From positions 1 to 22,444 of the forward strand of contig DVNF01000126.1 of the NCBI GenBank assembly GCA_018714575.1: DNA of 22,444 nt, read 5' to 3'. The DNA is from Candidatus Stercoripulliclostridium merdigallinarum. Its GTDB lineage: Bacteria > Bacillota > Clostridia > Christensenellales > DTU072. Shown here one piece after another: positions 21,896-22,444 of the stretch (positions within the stretch are counted from its first letter, which is position 1; each line of letters begins with the position of its first letter). A model generated the notes under the pieces. That model did no database searches and was not told the DNA's origin. It saw only the letters and a list, made by a program, of their open reading frames with translations. Both the position numbers and the translations under genes were made by a program.

Positions 21896-22444
21896 GTCTG
21901 CCCTCCGTTAATAATTTGGAAATCATCTGTCCGTTTGATAAATATTCGCCTTTTGCGGCGTCTTTTTCGTTATATTTCAGATCCGAAGTCACCGGATCGG
22001 AGCTGTCGTAAAAAATATACGGCACGGGATCGGCAACGTGAGTTTTTACCGAAATCGGCGTGGGGTGATCGGGCAAAATCGCCATTCTGAAGCCGTTCGA
22101 ATTGTTTTGCAGGAAATCGAACAGCTTGCCCGCCGCCTCGTCGACCTTTTCTATCGCCGCGATTTTTCCGCGGACGTCGCCCTGGTGCCCGCATTCGTCT
22201 GGAGCTTCGAAATGCAGGTACACAAAGTCGATCCCGCTTTCAAAACAATCCTTTACCGCGTTGACCTTGCCCTGCCAATTAGTCGCCAACGTGCCCGTCG
22301 CCCCCTTTACGCAAGGCGAATACATGTCGGTGCCTTTAGCTATCCCTTTCAACAGATCGACCGCCGAAACAATGGCGCCCGTAACGCCGAAACGGCTCTT
22401 AAACGAAGTCAGTTGCGGTTTCGTGCCAGCGCCCCAGAACCAAA
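21888..22444 (-). CDS. apgM: Cofactor-independent phosphoglycerate mutase (ApgM type), 5' partial
   Basis: The C-terminal 185 or so residues of an archaeal-type 2,3-bisphosphoglycerate-independent phosphoglycerate mutase (alkaline-phosphatase superfamily), which interconverts 3- and 2-phosphoglycerate in glycolysis. The frame is open to the window edge: WFWGAGTKPQLTSFKSRFGVTGAIVSAVDLLKGIAKGTDM is the family signature, so the TTG at 22352 is not the start. Metal-binding and catalytic segments VYLHFEAPDECGHQGD and MAILPDHPTPISVKTHVADPVPY follow. The related phosphopentomutase/phosphonate families are less similar. The stop overlaps the alaS start by 8 nt, so it opens the minus-strand operon seen here; its promoter lies outside the window. 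Confidence 0.9.
   Translation of the reverse strand, partial: WFWGAGTKPQLTSFKSRFGVTGAIVSAVDLLKGIAKGTDMYSPCVKGATGTLATNWQGKVNAVKDCFESGIDFVYLHFEAPDECGHQGDVRGKIAAIEKVDEAAGKLFDFLQNNSNGFRMAILPDHPTPISVKTHVADPVPYIFYDSSDPVTSDLKYNEKDAAKGEYLSNGQMISKLLTEGRHA

Overview
The window is a piece of bacterial chromosome, most likely from an uncultured Bacillota (Clostridia-like) species. The evidence is strong AGGAGG-type ribosome binding sites, sigma-A-like TTGACA/TATAAT promoters, small spore-former-type families (a YdbC-type PC4 protein, a HAAS-domain membrane protein), a gram-positive-style Lgt signature and a compact AlaRS. It reads as a metagenome-assembled contig. Bases 1-34 are not biological: they are the Illumina Nextera transposase adapter, and they create a false N-terminus on the first gene.

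Left part, plus strand (35-2894): the 3' part of an HSL-type alpha/beta hydrolase, then a consensus promoter driving a HAAS-like six-helix membrane protein and a stand-alone condensation-like acyltransferase with an NHxxxDG motif. A perfect bidirectional hairpin terminator ends this unit. It is shared with two minus-strand paralogous membrane proteins that look like bacterial PH domains (2997-4219). Back-to-back divergent promoters at 4244-4306 serve that pair and a plus-strand TTG-started lipoprotein with two Ig-like modules and a beta-helix (4479-5921). Then come three small plus-strand genes: a YdbC/PC4 ssDNA-binding protein, a two-helix membrane protein and a hypoxanthine-DNA glycosylase.

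Middle (7397-13919): a minus-strand gyrB-gyrA-kinase operon whose genes are joined by two TAATG stop/start overlaps. GyrA carries Leu at the position equivalent to E. coli Ser83 and has a degenerate GyrA box. The kinase has an extra C-terminal part resembling a ParB-like fold. A 23-nt alternating purine/pyrimidine tract lies in the presumed gyrB leader. Divergent from gyrB is lgt, whose ATG lies 7 nt after a perfect -10 box, suggesting a leaderless mRNA.

Right part, minus strand (22444 down to 14039): apgM (cut by the window edge), a compact alaS, a cytoplasmic GH20 hexosaminidase, a NahK-like sugar 1-kinase, a free-standing CBM9-like protein, galE, a class I aminotransferase and peptidase E, packed with short overlaps or gaps. 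GH20, the 1-kinase and GalE make a coherent intracellular amino-sugar salvage route (release of GlcNAc/GalNAc, 1-phosphorylation, epimerisation after UDP activation). The uridylyltransferase step is not in the window.

No rRNA, tRNA, CRISPR array, insertion sequence or prophage gene was seen. No stretch over 300 bases lacks a gene; the largest gaps are the 4220-4478 and 12834-13109 divergent promoter regions.
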